A stretch of DNA of 64,000 bases from Mya arenaria (GCF_026914265.1 NC_069123.1:36603178-36667177), one strand, 5' to 3'; positions 33,079-46,600 are shown, counted from the stretch's first letter. A program made the numbers and translations. The notes: generated by a model not told the origin, from the sequence alone.

Positions 33079-33929
33079 CTCTCAGGGCTTGGCTATTAAA
33101 TGCATGTACTAAGGTTGTTGAACAATAATGTTCAAAATTTATGGCAATCTTAATGTGATACTTATGTATTGATATTTTGGATTTAAAAAACAAACAAATG
33201 TCCATTGAATTTGATATTTCAGATGTAATAATACTTTTTTGTTGAAATTTACACAAATTTATAACTCTTTGGATGCTCTCTTATAACAGTGTACTCATAT
33301 TTATTAATTAAATTGGCAGTATTAATACTTTAAAAAAAAATAACACAGGTAATCAATGGCTCAAATTTAATTGTTCAAAAATGAGTAGGATTAAGCTAAT
33401 GTTACCCTACAATATTTGTAGTAATACTCAGTTGGAATTTTTTTTTCCATAAAAACAGCTTTAAAAAATTAAAAAAGCTTTAAAAAATAATGAATTTAAT
33501 CTTTTGTCAGTATTAACATTTATAATATTAACATTTATAATGTGTTCTAAATAGTCCTGTATGTGACTTTTGTAGAACTTATTCATTTATTTTTATATTT
33601 GAAGTTCTACTTGAAAAAGAGATATTATTGATTTTACCATTGTTATTGAACAGTTTTTGATGAGATGTGACTTTTGGATCATAATTTTATACAATTATAG
33701 AATGTAAGAATCTAGTTTTAGAACACTTGGTTGTTATTTTCTAACACACATGAATCATTTTTATATGTTTAATGAAATTTCTGACTACCCGTAAAATTAT
33801 ATTCAGAAAAAGTGTCAATGTATATAACTTTCTTGTTTTACTGTACATGTACATTTTTGAACAGAAATGGGTATAGAATTAATTGTTTGTGTGTACATTC
33901 TATTTATTGATACAAACTTAAATAATGAC

Positions 33930-33935
33930 AATAAA
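33930..33935 (+). terminator. Polyadenylation signal AATAAA of IVD
   Basis: An AATAAA lies 852 bases past the IVD stop codon, after AT-rich sequence without exons and just before a Helentron-like element. Other A/T-rich signals could also be used. Confidence 0.45.
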
Positions 33936-34005
33936 AACATTTAATTGGTTTCGTCAGTTTCTTCAATCAGCATTATGTTCAATCAGCATTATGTTCAATC
34001 AGCAA

Positions 34006-34066
34006 TTTTTAGCTCCACTGGCCGAAGGCCATGGAGCTTATGTCGTCACAGATTGTCCGTCGTGAG

Positions 34067-34098
<32 letters not shown>

Positions 34099-35254
34099 TA
34101 AACTTTTACTTTAAACGACATCTCCTCTGAAACTGATAAGCGGATTTTGACAAAACTTCACAGGAATGTTCCTTTGGTGGTCCTTTACCAAAATTGCTCA
34201 AATGGTTCCGGTCCATTGCACAATATGGCCGCCAGAGCTAAAAATAGCAAAATCTTTAAACGACATCTCCTCTGAAACGGTTCGGCAGATTTTGATGAAA
34301 CTTGACAGTAATGTTCCTTGGGTGGTCCTTTATTAAAATTGCTCAAATGGTTCTGGTCCATTGCACAATATGGCCGCCACAGCTAAAAATAGCAAAATCT
34401 TTAAACGACATCTCCTCTGAAACGGATAGGCAGATTTTGATGAAACTTGACAGAATTGTTCATTGGGTGGTCCTTAACCAAAATTGCTCAAATGGTTCCG
34501 GTCCGCTGCACAACATGGTTGCCAGGGCAAAAAAATAGAAAAACCTTTAAAGAACATCTTCTCAGAAACCGATGATCAGATTTTGATGAAACTTAACAGA
34601 AATGTTCCTTGGATGGTCCTTTATCAAATTTGCTTCAATGGTTTCGGTCCACTGCACAAGATGGCCCCCAGAGGTAAAAATAGAAAAACCTTTAAACGAC
34701 TTCTCCTCAGAAACCAATGATCGTATTGCAATGAAACTTGACAGAAATGTTACTTGGGTAGTCCTTAACCAAAATAGCCCAAACAGTTCTGGTCTGCTGC
34801 ACAACATGGGCACCAGAGCTAAGAATAGAAAAAAACGTTAAACTACATCTTCTCAGAAACCGATGATCAGATTTCGATGAAACTTGACAGAAATGTTCCT
34901 TGGGTGGTCATTAACCAAAATTTGTTAAATGGTTCCAGTCCACTGCACACCATGGCTGCCAGAGCTAAAAAATAAAAAAAACTTTATACGACTTGTCGTC
35001 GAAACCGATGACCTTTTTTCGATAAAACTTGACAGAAATGTTTGTTTGGTGCTGCTTTACTCAAATTGCCCAAATCATTTCGGTCCACTGCACAACATGG
35101 CAGCCAGAGCTATTAAAGTAAAAAAATTTTTTTAATAACTTTTCCTCAAAAATTGATGATTGTATTTCTATGAAACTTGACGAAAATGTTCGTTAGGTGG
35201 TCTTTGCTTGAACCTTTTGGCCAGTGGAGCACAGGCACTGATGTGCCTCTTGTT
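34006..35254 (+). mobile_element. Helentron-like element with about 150-bp array
   Basis: It starts TTTTTAGCTCCACTGGCCGA, with a hairpin formed with the following GGCCATGGAGCT. A (TGCG)n microsatellite follows at 34070-34098, then about eight units of about 150 bp carrying TTGATGAAACTTGACAGAAA and CAAATGGTTCCGGTCCA. The end is GGCCAGTGGAGC, the hairpin GGCACTGATGTGCC, and CTCTTGTT. The subterminal blocks CCACTGGCC and GGCCAGTGG are inverted. No coding capacity is retained, and the open frames here are by-products of the array. Confidence 0.75.
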
Positions 35255-35551
35255 ATTAAAGGGGCTATACACCATATGATGAAATAGCGAAAAAAGAAGA
35301 AAATTGTCAAAAATTGACATGAACTTGGTATCGATATGTACATGTACAATGCATCGAAATTAACTATTAAACTGAAGTACCACTTAGTTCACAATTGATT
35401 TATTTCTCGCATTTATTTGTACTTTTCCATTAAAAAAGATTACTAGGTATGTATACCTTGTAGAATTCATTCTTGTGCGTGATTGGCTAGTCGATGTTAT
35501 CACGTGATATTACCAAGTTAGGTATATAGCTTTAATATTCCAAAGGATTAG

Positions 35552-35630
35552 GGTAAGCCTTCGTAATATAGTGGATACAACACTGGTCTGCAATTTGGCG
35601 ACACTGGTTTGAATCTGGTCTCCGAATCGA
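35552..35630 (+). mobile_element. tRNA-like SINE head fragment (tentative)
   Basis: An A-box-like TAATATAGTGG and a B-box-like GGTTTGAATCTGG are spaced about as in a tRNA-derived promoter. The acceptor and T stems do not pair, so it is not a working tRNA. No SINE tail is visible before the next element begins at 35631. Confidence 0.35.
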
Positions 35631-36216
35631 TTTTTAGCTTGAATATTCGAAGAATAAGGAGAGCTATACTACTCGCCCAAGCGTTGGTGTCACACCTTGG
35701 TTAAGATTTTGCATGCAAGCACACATAGGTTTATATCTCGGCAACTACTTGAGGTATTGCAATGAGACTTTATACAATGGTACTCAACCATCTGACCTAC
35801 TTAATTAACCAAGTTAGATAACTCTAGTTTGCATTTAATGCAAATAATAGGCCTTTATTATTTGACTTAGAAATTCTGGTTAAGGTTTTGCATGCAAGCA
35901 CACATAGGTTAATATCTCAGCAACTACTTGAGGTATTGCATTGAGACTTTATACAATGGTATTCAACCACCCAACCTAATTGAATAAACAAGTTAGATAA
36001 CTGTATTTTGCAAATAATGGCCTTTTATTATTAGACTTAAAAATTCTGCTTAAAATTTTGCATGTAACCACATTTATGTTAGTATCTCAGCACATCATGT
36101 ATTGCATTGAAATCTAATCTAACAGTGATCCATGCATGTTTCGCCAAAACATTTCAATCCTTACACTGAAAAGCGGCGGAATAGTCGAGAGCGCAGTCTC
36201 TGTGACAGCTCTTGTT
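35631..36216 (+). mobile_element. Helentron-like element with about 178-bp units
   Basis: It begins TTTTTAGCTTGAATATTCGA. Three units start with GGTTAAGATTTTGCATGCAA-like text near 35699, 35879 and 36051. It ends GAATAGTCGAG, the hairpin GAGAGCGCAGTCTC, and GACAGCTCTTGTT. The subterminal block GAATAGTCGAG is an imperfect inverse of the CTTGAATATTC block at the start. Confidence 0.65.
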
Positions 36217-37139
36217 TTTTTACATTTTGGCATTTTTTTTACAATTATGATATCAAAGAGTAAAACATTTAATTAAATAATTGTCCTGAGATTCGTTATA
36301 GAAAAAAAACTTTTTTTGGTGCCAATCTGTATGTAGTCCCTTAACTCCCTTTCATGTTCAGATTTATCATAAAAGCTTTCATAGGCTTTCAAGCACAGTC
36401 CCAGGGAATGGAGCTCGTTCGACAAAATAGTAGGACAATAATAGTTTTTCACGACAAAAGTATGATTTTTTACATTCAATTTTCAAATTAAATCTAGTTT
36501 TAATACAAATTTGAAAAAACAAAACTGTTGTTGAAAACAATTTGGTAAGTCAACCAGTATTACATTTTATCCCATGAGATAATCAGTAAAAAGTTTTAAC
36601 AATCATATAAAGCTCACTGTCCCGAGAATTTGCTATGATGACTAAACAGAAGAAATAATGAGATGTTTTGACAGAAAGTGGGGAAATGTAAGAGGCATTT
36701 TAAAACAGTGGAAAACTGGTCAATGTACGGGCTTACTTCCAATGCTTCTGGTAAACTTCGTTTAATATTGACAGTTTGAAGTGAACAGTGATGGCCTCAA
36801 TGGCACCACACTTTTTATATATTACTGCAGATAAATATCATTTGTCATGACAAGTCAAAAGCATAATTCTTGTAGAACCAATGGCATTTGTAGTCTTCTT
36901 CTGTCACTATGTTATCTAACCACTGTTATTATATTACCTTTGACCTTTCGGTAGTTGTTATGTTCCAGTCGTAGGCATGGAGCAAGAGTAGGGTGTTGGA
37001 AGAAGATAAATGTTGGGTGAGGCAAACTCCATGCAGCAGTTGCCTTTGCAGTACAGTAATTACTGACAAAATCATGACTGCATTCATAATGTGGATTCTT
37101 TTTTTCAAATGAATTTTACCCTTGTGATTTGAAACATTC
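36217..37139. other. No gene recognised
   Basis: Intergenic AT-rich sequence. Short open frames on the minus strand (36273-36479, 36929-37141) show no recognisable family. Confidence 0.5.
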
Positions 37140-37580
37140 ATTATCCCCCACGGACGGATATGGATATAGGCTATATATTATAGTAATCGCAGGAGTGTTT
37201 GTGTGTGCGTCCCTGCAATCTTGTCTGGAGCATAAATTTAAGTCTTCGACATAATAATTGACTTTAAACTTCATATACAGATATATCTCATTGAGGACAA
37301 GTGAAGTGCACAGGATCCATAACTCTGGCTGCAGTATCTTTTGGGTTATTACCCTTTATTAATTTTCATACATATTATTTGTCTGGAATATAACTTGCAA
37401 ATTCCTTTAAACACTAACTCCAAACTTTATAGACTGATACATCTCATTCAAGAGAATTGCAGAGCACCAAAACCATAATTCTGGCTGCATTACTTTTACT
37501 TATTGCCCTTTATTTATTTTCATACTTTATCCTTTAACAAAAGGTGAAGTTGATATCGTACTGTTCTTAATTCAGCTGGA
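37140..37580. repeat. Dispersed repeat with two internal units
   Basis: Two related units contain ACTTCATATACAGATATATC / ACTTTATAGACTGATACATC followed by CATAACTCTGGCTGCA-like text, near 37267 and 37432. It looks like the array of another old non-autonomous element; its termini are not clear. Confidence 0.5.
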
Positions 37581-37857
37581 GGGTATGGCAGTCTAAATAG
37601 ATAATTTGGGAATGAAATGTTTATGTTGATGAAAAATATTCAGATAAATTTTGTAGATTATCACTTCTTCCCTTGTAAACGTGGGTGGAGTTAATTTGGC
37701 AACTTATTTAGAGCAATTGGATAAAAGTCTGAGGTGCATAAGTTCTCCTACAGCCATTTATTGGACCTCAATTTTTGTCAAAGTGTTTTTGCAAATCAAT
37801 GATCTTTAAAAAAAACAGTGAGATAAATTACAAAGAAATTTAAATTTTAACAATACA

Positions 37858-38660
37858 TTTATTTCATAAACACATTTGAATATCAGATTAAAAGAACAAT
37901 ATTTGGCACAACACCTATTATACCAGTGTAATAGGAGAATTTAGAAAGTACTGTTTTACAATTGAACACAGACATTGTCCATTTGCCCTATGTATGACAA
38001 AACCAACTTCTGTACACTCTCAACATCGTAGTATTTGATGCAATGTCTATCACCTGCATATAAATCACTTTGTATTTCATTCAGAGTGCTGTGTATTTAA
38101 ACTGCAGGTTCCCCAATATAAAATGTATTATGCAGGTAGTACTCATGTATTATGCAGGTTGTACTCTACATTCCAAGAGTAAGTAAGGTACATGTACATG
38201 ATTTGCGGAATAATTAGGGTTTTTTTACATTTTGTCACCAAATGATGCACAGTTTTGTAACTAGCCGACATATATCAAGAACATTCCTTGCAATTATACA
38301 TTGAACATCGATTTCTTGTCTTTCACATGTCTGCCACTTGCCTTCAAGATTATTCATTAAGTACCAAAACCTCGTTATTCACTCACCCATTTTCATGCTT
38401 GAATTATAAACCAGCTGTTTGAGATTAAATGCATCTTTTGAAAGTAACTTCATGTACATTCTAGTGACTACACATGTGTAAGGTTGATTTAACCATTATT
38501 TGAAAGTTATCACTGGTAGAATGTGTAAATTCATTAAGTCATTAACAAAATCTACAACGTATACATTTCAGTCTACAGGTGTAGGTGAGAAACTTGTGTG
38601 CAGAGTGACATCCTGTATTACACAATAGCTCCAAATGAATAACATTCCCTGTCCACCATA
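37858..38660 (-). other. Probable 3' UTR of MOSMO
   Basis: No exon is recognised between the MOSMO stop codon and a minus-strand AATAAA (plus-strand TTTATT at 37858-37863). If that signal is used, the 3' untranslated region is about 800 bases. Confidence 0.4.
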
Positions 38661-40231
38661 TCAAAACATTGGGAGGCAAACTTTGCCAGCAAACAGCTCA
38701 GATATGACAGTAAAAAATATTGCCAGTATAAAGAGTACGTAGGATGTGCCGACTTGCGTCTGGTTAGGCAGTTTGTATGGCTGCCCTCCTATCTCTTCGA
38801 TGGCAAATCCAACAGGAAAGATCACTGCAGCTAGGCAAAATAAAGTCACTGAAAAAAACCAAAACATAAATAAACATTGAGCTAAGCAAAACAAGTGTTT
38901 TTGTGTAAATTAATACTGGTATGTAATCAATATAAGTTGGACATTGGGCCGATTGTACATAACTTTGTTAAAGTTAACATCTTGATAAACGACATCGCTG
39001 TTAACTTTTAACCTGAACTATTTGATGATGTGCTCACACATATAAACAGTACAGCTGTCTGCTGAAACAGCTGTCTCAAATCTTAAAGAAGAACTGCACA
39101 TCGCAAGTGTATCCATTAACCTCTAATAGTTAACAATGGTGGCCTTAACAAGATTGTTAACTTCAATAAACTTCTGAACAATCTGCTCATTGATGATCAA
39201 CTGCAGAGCTTATTTCTTAAACTACGGCTTTCCTGAAAAGTAAACGGAACAGAGTGTATAGAGAGGATATAGGGAGATAGTGATTGAGACATGAATTTGG
39301 GACTAAAGCTGTTAAACTTGACAGCCTGACTATCATGTGGTGATACATTGTATATCGACAGGAAAACATGGGACATGGGGCTGGACCCAATCAAAAGGAG
39401 ATTTATCTGTTCAAAAAATATGATCAATATTGAGTAATTTGGACAAACTTAGTAGAGTAAACCATGGCAGAGATATTCAAGACTACATCATATCAGACTA
39501 ATTTTAAACAAACTTGAAAGTGTTATATATACTTAATGTTAATAGCATCTGGCCCTCCGGTTTTCAACTACATTTGTCCTACATTTTAGCACTAAGCCCT
39601 GCATACTCACTGGCTGTGAATGCGATCCATCTGGCATACTTGATAACATCACGTTTCCATTGTGATATCAGTTGCAGGACGCAGGTTACTGTGAGACAGA
39701 AGATTCCTAGAGAGATGAGGATCAGTGTAAGCAGCCACTCGACTGACGGGCGGGGAAATGTGCAGATCTCTGGCCGGCCGTAGATAACCTGACAGTGCTG
39801 AGTTAGCCCTAGTCTCATGTTACCTGGAAAATAGATGACGTTATTGTGTTTAGGTTTTGTAACACAATGATTCTTTAAATATGCATAGCTAAGTGATAGT
39901 TCTAAAAATTGCCCCTGCTATTTCCAGGACCTGGGGCTTGGGGGTATTAATCAATGTGTAACCATATAGAAATCACTTGGTCAAATCCCAACTGAGAGAT
40001 GAACAATGTTTCTGCAAAGCTATTTTAACAAGGTAATAACTAATAAGTGAGTAATTAATATATAAACTGATAGGACGAAACCCAACATGTCAGTTTTTCT
40101 TAATTCGAACATTTGTTTGCTATGTTACCATTAACATCACTGACAATCCACTCCGGGTGAACCAGGCTGGCAAAGGCGAAAACATCAGCGACGAAGAAGA
40201 GAATCCCCGACACAACAGTCAATTTATCCAT
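38661..40231 (-). CDS. MOSMO: MOSMO, modulator of Smoothened (attenuator of Hedgehog signalling)
   Basis: Three minus-strand exons (40231-40129, 39823-39611, 38848-38661) join in frame at GT/AG sites to give 167 residues, the same length as human MOSMO. The start MDKLTVVSGILF, the block TVTCVLQL with KYARWIAFTA, and the C-terminal GGQPYKLPNQT with FAGKVCLP match the vertebrate protein closely. It is a small four-helix membrane protein: hydrophobic segments lie near residues 5-25, 65-85, 105-125 and 140-160. In vertebrates it works with MEGF8 and MGRN1 to lower Smoothened at the cilium and cell surface; that role here is inferred from family membership. It is transcribed away from SLC25A17, with 444 bp between the two start codons. 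Confidence 0.95.
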
Positions 40232-40675
40232 TTTATCGTCAAGGAAGGTTTACATGCTTCAGCTGGTTTATGGAATAGTATACATTGGAACGTCATACAC
40301 TTGACATATTTTCAAATGTAGAACATGACATAGACTAAGTAAAAAGTATACAATTTTTCTAAGTCAAAATTATAATTTTGATTGATTTTTTGTCGAATTA
40401 GCTTAGACGAAAAAATAATTTGCAATAATATAATTTTTTATATTTTGTGATAGGTAAGAGTAGTTCCTTTATGAATGATTTCGATCATGCAATTAATGAA
40501 ATAATTTATAAAATACATTATCCCTTAAACACTGCTGCCTTCGATTTTCTTCAAAAACCGTTTTCGTTCAATACAATTTTGATACTGCACGGGCAAAAAT
40601 GTAAACACGGAAGTGAAATTGCTCTGCTACACAGACATGTGAACACTAGGTCGCCCGTGTAACTTGGAAACCGAA
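40232..40675. promoter_or_regulatory. Shared intergenic region of MOSMO and SLC25A17 (candidate bidirectional promoter)
   Basis: The start codons of two divergent genes lie only 444 bp apart, so both 5' untranslated regions and both promoters must fit here unless a non-coding exon lies elsewhere. I see no clear TATA box. The middle is AT-rich, and the right part (about 40560-40675) has more CpG. Confidence 0.6.
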
Positions 40676-43600
40676 ATGTCTAAGAAAAAACTTGCAGAAT
40701 TAAAGTTTCTACCAGTGGTATATACAGTTGAAGACGATATGAAAAATGGAGGAATGTCAAACGTCTTTTCTTACAACAACTTGGTCCATGCTGTGGCTGG
40801 AGCTGTGGTGAGATTCTATCAAATTAAAGTGTAATATTAGGGTCAGTAGGACATCCTCATAACTGAATAATTTGGTGTTGTCATTTTGGTAAAGTCATGG
40901 TTACCATACCTCTGAAACTTTTTCGCTGATAAATCATAATTGGCTATTCCGATGCATTAATGATAATAATGCAAGAGTCATTTGTAACCACGGCCCTCGA
41001 GGTCCGTGGGTATAACAGGGATAGCCGGGGAAATGGGCCGTGTTTTTACCTTCCCGGTGGCCCAGCAGTGCCGGGGTGAATGCGATGGTTTTGTATTCGC
41101 GCCAATTTTAGCGGGGAATTTGCCCTACTTAGAGTCCCTGTGGTGCAGGTGCATTTGGCGGGGATTTTACCATCAGTTCGTCCCTGCAGGTTGGGGGTTT
41201 TACCCGGGCTTGGCTGGACCGAAAGTCAAAGTCCCCGCTATTCCCTGGATCTGGAGGAGCTGTGGTTACAAGTGACTGGTGCATAATATGATTATTGTCA
41301 CAATAGTTTTACTAATTAAAGCCTTATTTCTATCAATTAAATTAAAGATTTTTATCTATGTGTTTACATTCAATAAAACCAAACTGTCAAGGTTTCATCA
41401 AACCTGATCTTCAAATTTTAAAGATTGATCTCCATTATTTCTATGACCAATAACAATGCTCACTCCCTGATCATTTATACATCATCAACATCTTAATAGG
41501 GGACTTTAGAGTATGGATGATTCCCGACATTAAGAATTTTGACAGTGTCAGAAAGACCACTGGCCCGGCAAATTCACCTGGCCTGAAAAAAAGGATAACC
41601 CCTCTAACCCATTGTGGGATTATGTAAATTTCCTGCAGCTTGCATATATCCAGTTGAGTCCAACATCGGAAGGTGCATCAAATTATAATCAGTTTAAAGT
41701 TTTGGGATGTAGGTCACAAAAGTATTGCTTTCTTTTCTTTCAGGGAAGTGTTGTCAGTATGACAGTGTTTTACCCATTGGACACGGCCAGGACTCGACTG
41801 CAAGGTAGGTGTCTACTTGCATTCAGAATGTCAGTGTCTCATTTTATCATTACTAAAAACCATTCAACACAAATGAAATATTGATTAAAGAATTTTTTAT
41901 GCATAGGCATACATGGACATGTATACAACACAATGAAATTATAGTATAAACAGGGTTTCTAAAGTTCATGATTGAGAATTTTTAACTTTTGGCTATTGTA
42001 CAGTAACTTTTGTGAAGATTTTTTTGCTAATACATTTGCATTATAGGAGTTTCTCTCAAATATTTTTTTAACCCTATACCGTATATAATTTATAGACAAG
42101 AGATACAAGACAAATTGTTAAATTCTCAAAAGATTAAAATTATGAATGAATACGAGTAAAAATAAAGGTTGTTTATTTACAAAGTTACTAGTAATACTAT
42201 AAAATTAATCACAACAATATTGAGTTATCAATAAAAATATTTATATGATGGCCTTTGCCCATGATAAGGACACATGTTCGCAAAAATCCAAAATATACGG
42301 GTCCCTTATTTAAAGAGTTGTGTTCTTTTTATGTTTCAGTTGATGACAAGAGGAAAGCCAAGCACACACATTCAGTGTTAGCTGATATTGTACAGCAAGA
42401 GGGATTGTAAGTTTAAAACAATTATTTATTCATAAAAGGCATTCTTGGAAAAAAAATCATAATGCCCTATTAAAGTACAATTTATAATGTTTTCATACAA
42501 TTTGGAAAACAAAAAAAAAATTATAAAAAAAATCATTTGAATTTATTATCTCGTACATACAAACAATGTCTTAGAAAATTACTTTCATGTTTGAATTACT
42601 GTTACATATATGTATATCATATAAGAACATATTTTGAATGCTTGCCAGCAGCGAGATATTATCCAATATGGTTTATATGTCTGTAGTATACTGGAATTAT
42701 TTATGTTTGGAACTAGACTTACCAACATCTTGGTGAAAAGTAAGATCTTTCTTCAGACTTTATATGCATTCAATTGACTAAGTACATCTTTTTTTGTATT
42801 TCAGCCTATCCTTATACAGAGGTCTAGTTCCCGTGGTTACGACCCTATGTTGCTCAAACTTTGTCTACTTCTACACATACAACAGCTTGAAGACGGTCTT
42901 CCTTGGTGCTGATATGAAAACCAGCCCTGGGAAGGACCTCACAATTGCATTTGTATCAGGTAGTACTTTTTGAATAATTGGTTTTAAGTTGTGTTTTAGT
43001 TTAAACATTATCTATTTGACAAAGATTGTAAAGAAAGCTATGATAGCTTATACTAAGTCACTCTCATTGGCAAGATGTTGTATGAGAGTGTGGTCTTGTG
43101 TTGTGGGGGAAACCCGAGTACCTGGAGAAAACCCACTTGTCCGGCTTGGTGATCATTAACCAAACTCACATGTGTCCAGGCTGGGAATCAAACCCGGGTC
43201 GTCTTGGTGAGAAGCGAGTGTGCTAAGCACTGTTCTAACTGGACAACCAGTTGTGTTTTAAATATTTATACAGGTATTTGTAAGGGACCTTTTTACAGAT
43301 CTTATGTTGGCGATGTTTTTTTAAACTTTGTTGAAATTTAGTTATTTTTCTTAAATTTATAAACAAACCCCAAACAGCTACTGGCAGCCTTAAATCTCTC
43401 AATTTTCAATAGAATTACTATATTCTAAAATAGAGCATTTTAAAATATTTAAAAAGCTTTTATTAAACTTTTGATGATATTTTATCCTCGAAGCGAGCAC
43501 ATTGCACTTGAAATTTATATTTTGATGTCTGATCCATGTCCTTTATGTTTCCAATCCCAAACCCTTGTTGTGCAAATGCCTTGGCATTAAGTAATAAGGA

Positions 43601-46600
43601 CATAAGCACTTAAGTAGCATCAGTTGCAAAACAAAACGGATGAAACTTGTAAGGACTAGGGAACGAGGCTCTTATGTCGGTAGCTGATGCATTACATCAA
43701 AATTTGCTAAACTACCTTACATTGTGATGCGCCTTTAAGCTTATGTCAATATTAGAATGTAATGTGTACTCAGAAATTGGAAAAAGTAACCAGAATGTCA
43801 GTGTTATTTTTTGTTACAAATTATTGTTCAAATGTTGTTGACAAAACATTGAAACAAGGATAGAACTTCATTTAATGTCTGCTCCTTACAAAGTGGGCAA
43901 TTGTAATAGATATGATGTTTTTACCTTCAGGTGTGGTGAATGTGTTGGTGACCACACCACTGTGGGTTGTGAATACACGACTCAAGCTTCAGGGTGCGCA
44001 TATGGAGACGGAGGAGATGCATGAGAATACGGGCAGCAGATACAAGGGCATTCTAGGTACAGCTGTTTTGCTTTGTTAGGGTACCTTAAATGGAAAAATA
44101 AAACAGGGAATGAATGTAATTTTGTTCATTTAGGCCACATTTAAGTGATGTTTTGTTCCACAGTTTTACCTATTTGTTCTGATGACAATTTCAATTTAAT
44201 TATCAATGATGAGTTTGTTTGTATTTTGTTTTTTTAAAGACTTTTTTTTCTAATATCTTTTTTTAAAGACTTTTTATGTCAATATTTATGGAGTACAGTC
44301 TTTTTTATTAAATTTGTATATTTCAGAACACAACAGTACCGTAATTTAAGTGCATTTTTAATGTTTTTTAGCAATAAGCAAACTCTGTCCTCATTTCAGA
44401 CTGTCTAATCAAGATAGTGAGAGAGGAGGGTTTGTCTGCATTGTGGAATGGGACCAAGCCATCGTTAGTGCTTGCCACAAATCCTGCCATTCATTTCATG
44501 GTGTACGAGGCAGTGAAACGTTACTTCCAGCATTACTTCAGGCAAACTGTAAGAAGTTAAAAATGTTGTGTTGGAGTGCCAGGTTTTGATACTGGTAAGG
44601 GTGCATGAAAGTTTGGTTGGTGTTCACTAACTGGATAAGTGGGTTTCTTCCAAGAACTCCTAGTCCTATTGACCCCACACTCTGACAAAAAACTCAACAT
44701 TTTCTCATGAGATGATGCCAAAGAGAAAATTTACCTCTAAGACATAAGATTTCATATTTATGAATATAAAAAGATTATCTAACTGATCACAGCAATCACC
44801 TACCAATATCTACTATCAGTAGCTATATAATAAATGTCTTTTAGAGCTAATAGGATTAATGTGCCATGATAGCATAGTGATTGAGTGTTCGCTTTTGGTG
44901 CAGAAGGTCATGTGTTCAATCACTGGCCATGAAAGACTTTAAAATATGGTACTAGTAGCTCCCTTGCCTGGTTCTCGGCACTAAAAGGTGGTAGTTTGCA
45001 AATGGTGTACTCAGTACTGGTTTAAACCCAGGAAAGTTGAAAGTATCAATGCTTTACACCAAGCACATTCGATAACCAAGAGGTCTATTTGCAAGGAAAT
45101 AGCGAATCACACCTGGACGTCCTTGTATCTCACTGTTTCTTCAACTCTGCTTATATCTGGATTTGACTGGTAATTGCAATCACTTCTATCTCATGGCACT
45201 TATGGCATTTATGGCATTTAAACAGTAAGTCGTGATGGCTACATGGCAGGATCAAAGCAAAAATGGACTAGGGCAGACTTTCATAAACTCTATGTGATGA
45301 TGGGATCAATGCGTCTGTTACAGGAGTTGAGTGGATTCATGTACTTCATTATCGGTGCCATAGCGAAAACTGTAGCCACTGTTGTCACATATCCACTACA
45401 GATCATCCAGTCTAGAATGAGGGTGAGTCCAGTAATTAAATAGTGATAGTGCCTCTAGATTAATTGGAGGTTTATCATAAGAACATAACGTAAAGTTTAT
45501 TTTCATGGAATGTATAGCTTACTATCGCTTACTATCGAAATCAAAATATTTAGAAGCATTCATATAAATGGTATATAATTCTGAAACAGAAGTAATAGTA
45601 CAAAACATTATAAAAATTATTTCAATGAATTAAGTTTTTAATGAGAGTGTATATTTAACTATTATATAATATTATACCAATAAAAGTGTTCAAAGGCTCG
45701 TCACACATTCAAAAAATTGTCTTTGGGACACTTATAAAAATGAAGTATAATGTCTGATTGATTGATGATGGTCATAACTGACCACCCCCCTTGAGGACTT
45801 AATATCGCTTTATTTTTACCCAATTTCTGCGTTAAAAATGATATTAAACAATTTTTAGAGTGTGCAATGCCAAATTTTTAGTCCTTGCATAAAATGTACA
45901 ACTCTCTTCTCATTTATAAGTCTGCTTTAGCAGTATAATGCAACAAGCTTCAGTTCAATTATGGCTACATGTGTTTAACCCAGGGTATCTTTGATTGGTA
46001 ATGTTGAATGAACATGTGTTTACTGGCTTTGATAAACTCTAAATACTTTTATAATAATTATAAAGGAAGGAAAGTCATGGATAAATTGTTGTAAGCAGTA
46101 TTAAGATGTGAACTTTAGTGATATTCGTTTTCTATTTCAGGCTAGTTACAAAAAGGAGAAAAAATCCCACAGTATTATTGGTGCTTTGTCGGATATTATG
46201 AGGTACCAAAACGCTTTCCGAGATTATATTACTTGTCATCATTACGATGTAAAAAAACTTCTATCTTTAAGTACAGGTTAAAATAGTTCAAGCAACAATA
46301 TAGGCAAGTAAGAATATTTTTTGGTGTTCACAAAGTAATAAACTACGGGAACAATGTTTTGAGCATTTTCATGACTGTAGGAATTTGTACACTGAGAAAA
46401 AGTTTTAAAGAAATGTTTTGAAAGTTGTTTATGCTTTTACAGTTACAATTTACAATATAGATCAGAGATTTGTATAACAGTGGTAAACAAACAAGCATGA
46501 AAATGTCAAATTCACTATATATAGGACATATTTTTCCTTGATGCATATAACAATTGTGGTCATGTAGGTTAATTGGCCAGGTGGTAAACTCACCAGCATT

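Noticed and set aside
34302-35135. Overlapping open frames with similar peptides (VLNQNCSNGSGPLHN-like)
   Set aside because: They arise from the 150-bp non-coding array; no frame runs through more than one or two units.
35552-35630. Possible tRNA gene
   Set aside because: Boxes A and B are visible but the acceptor and T stems do not pair; kept only as a tentative SINE head.
41006-41286. Open frames of 68-89 residues
   Set aside because: Lie wholly in MITE copy 3 and come from its GC-rich interior.
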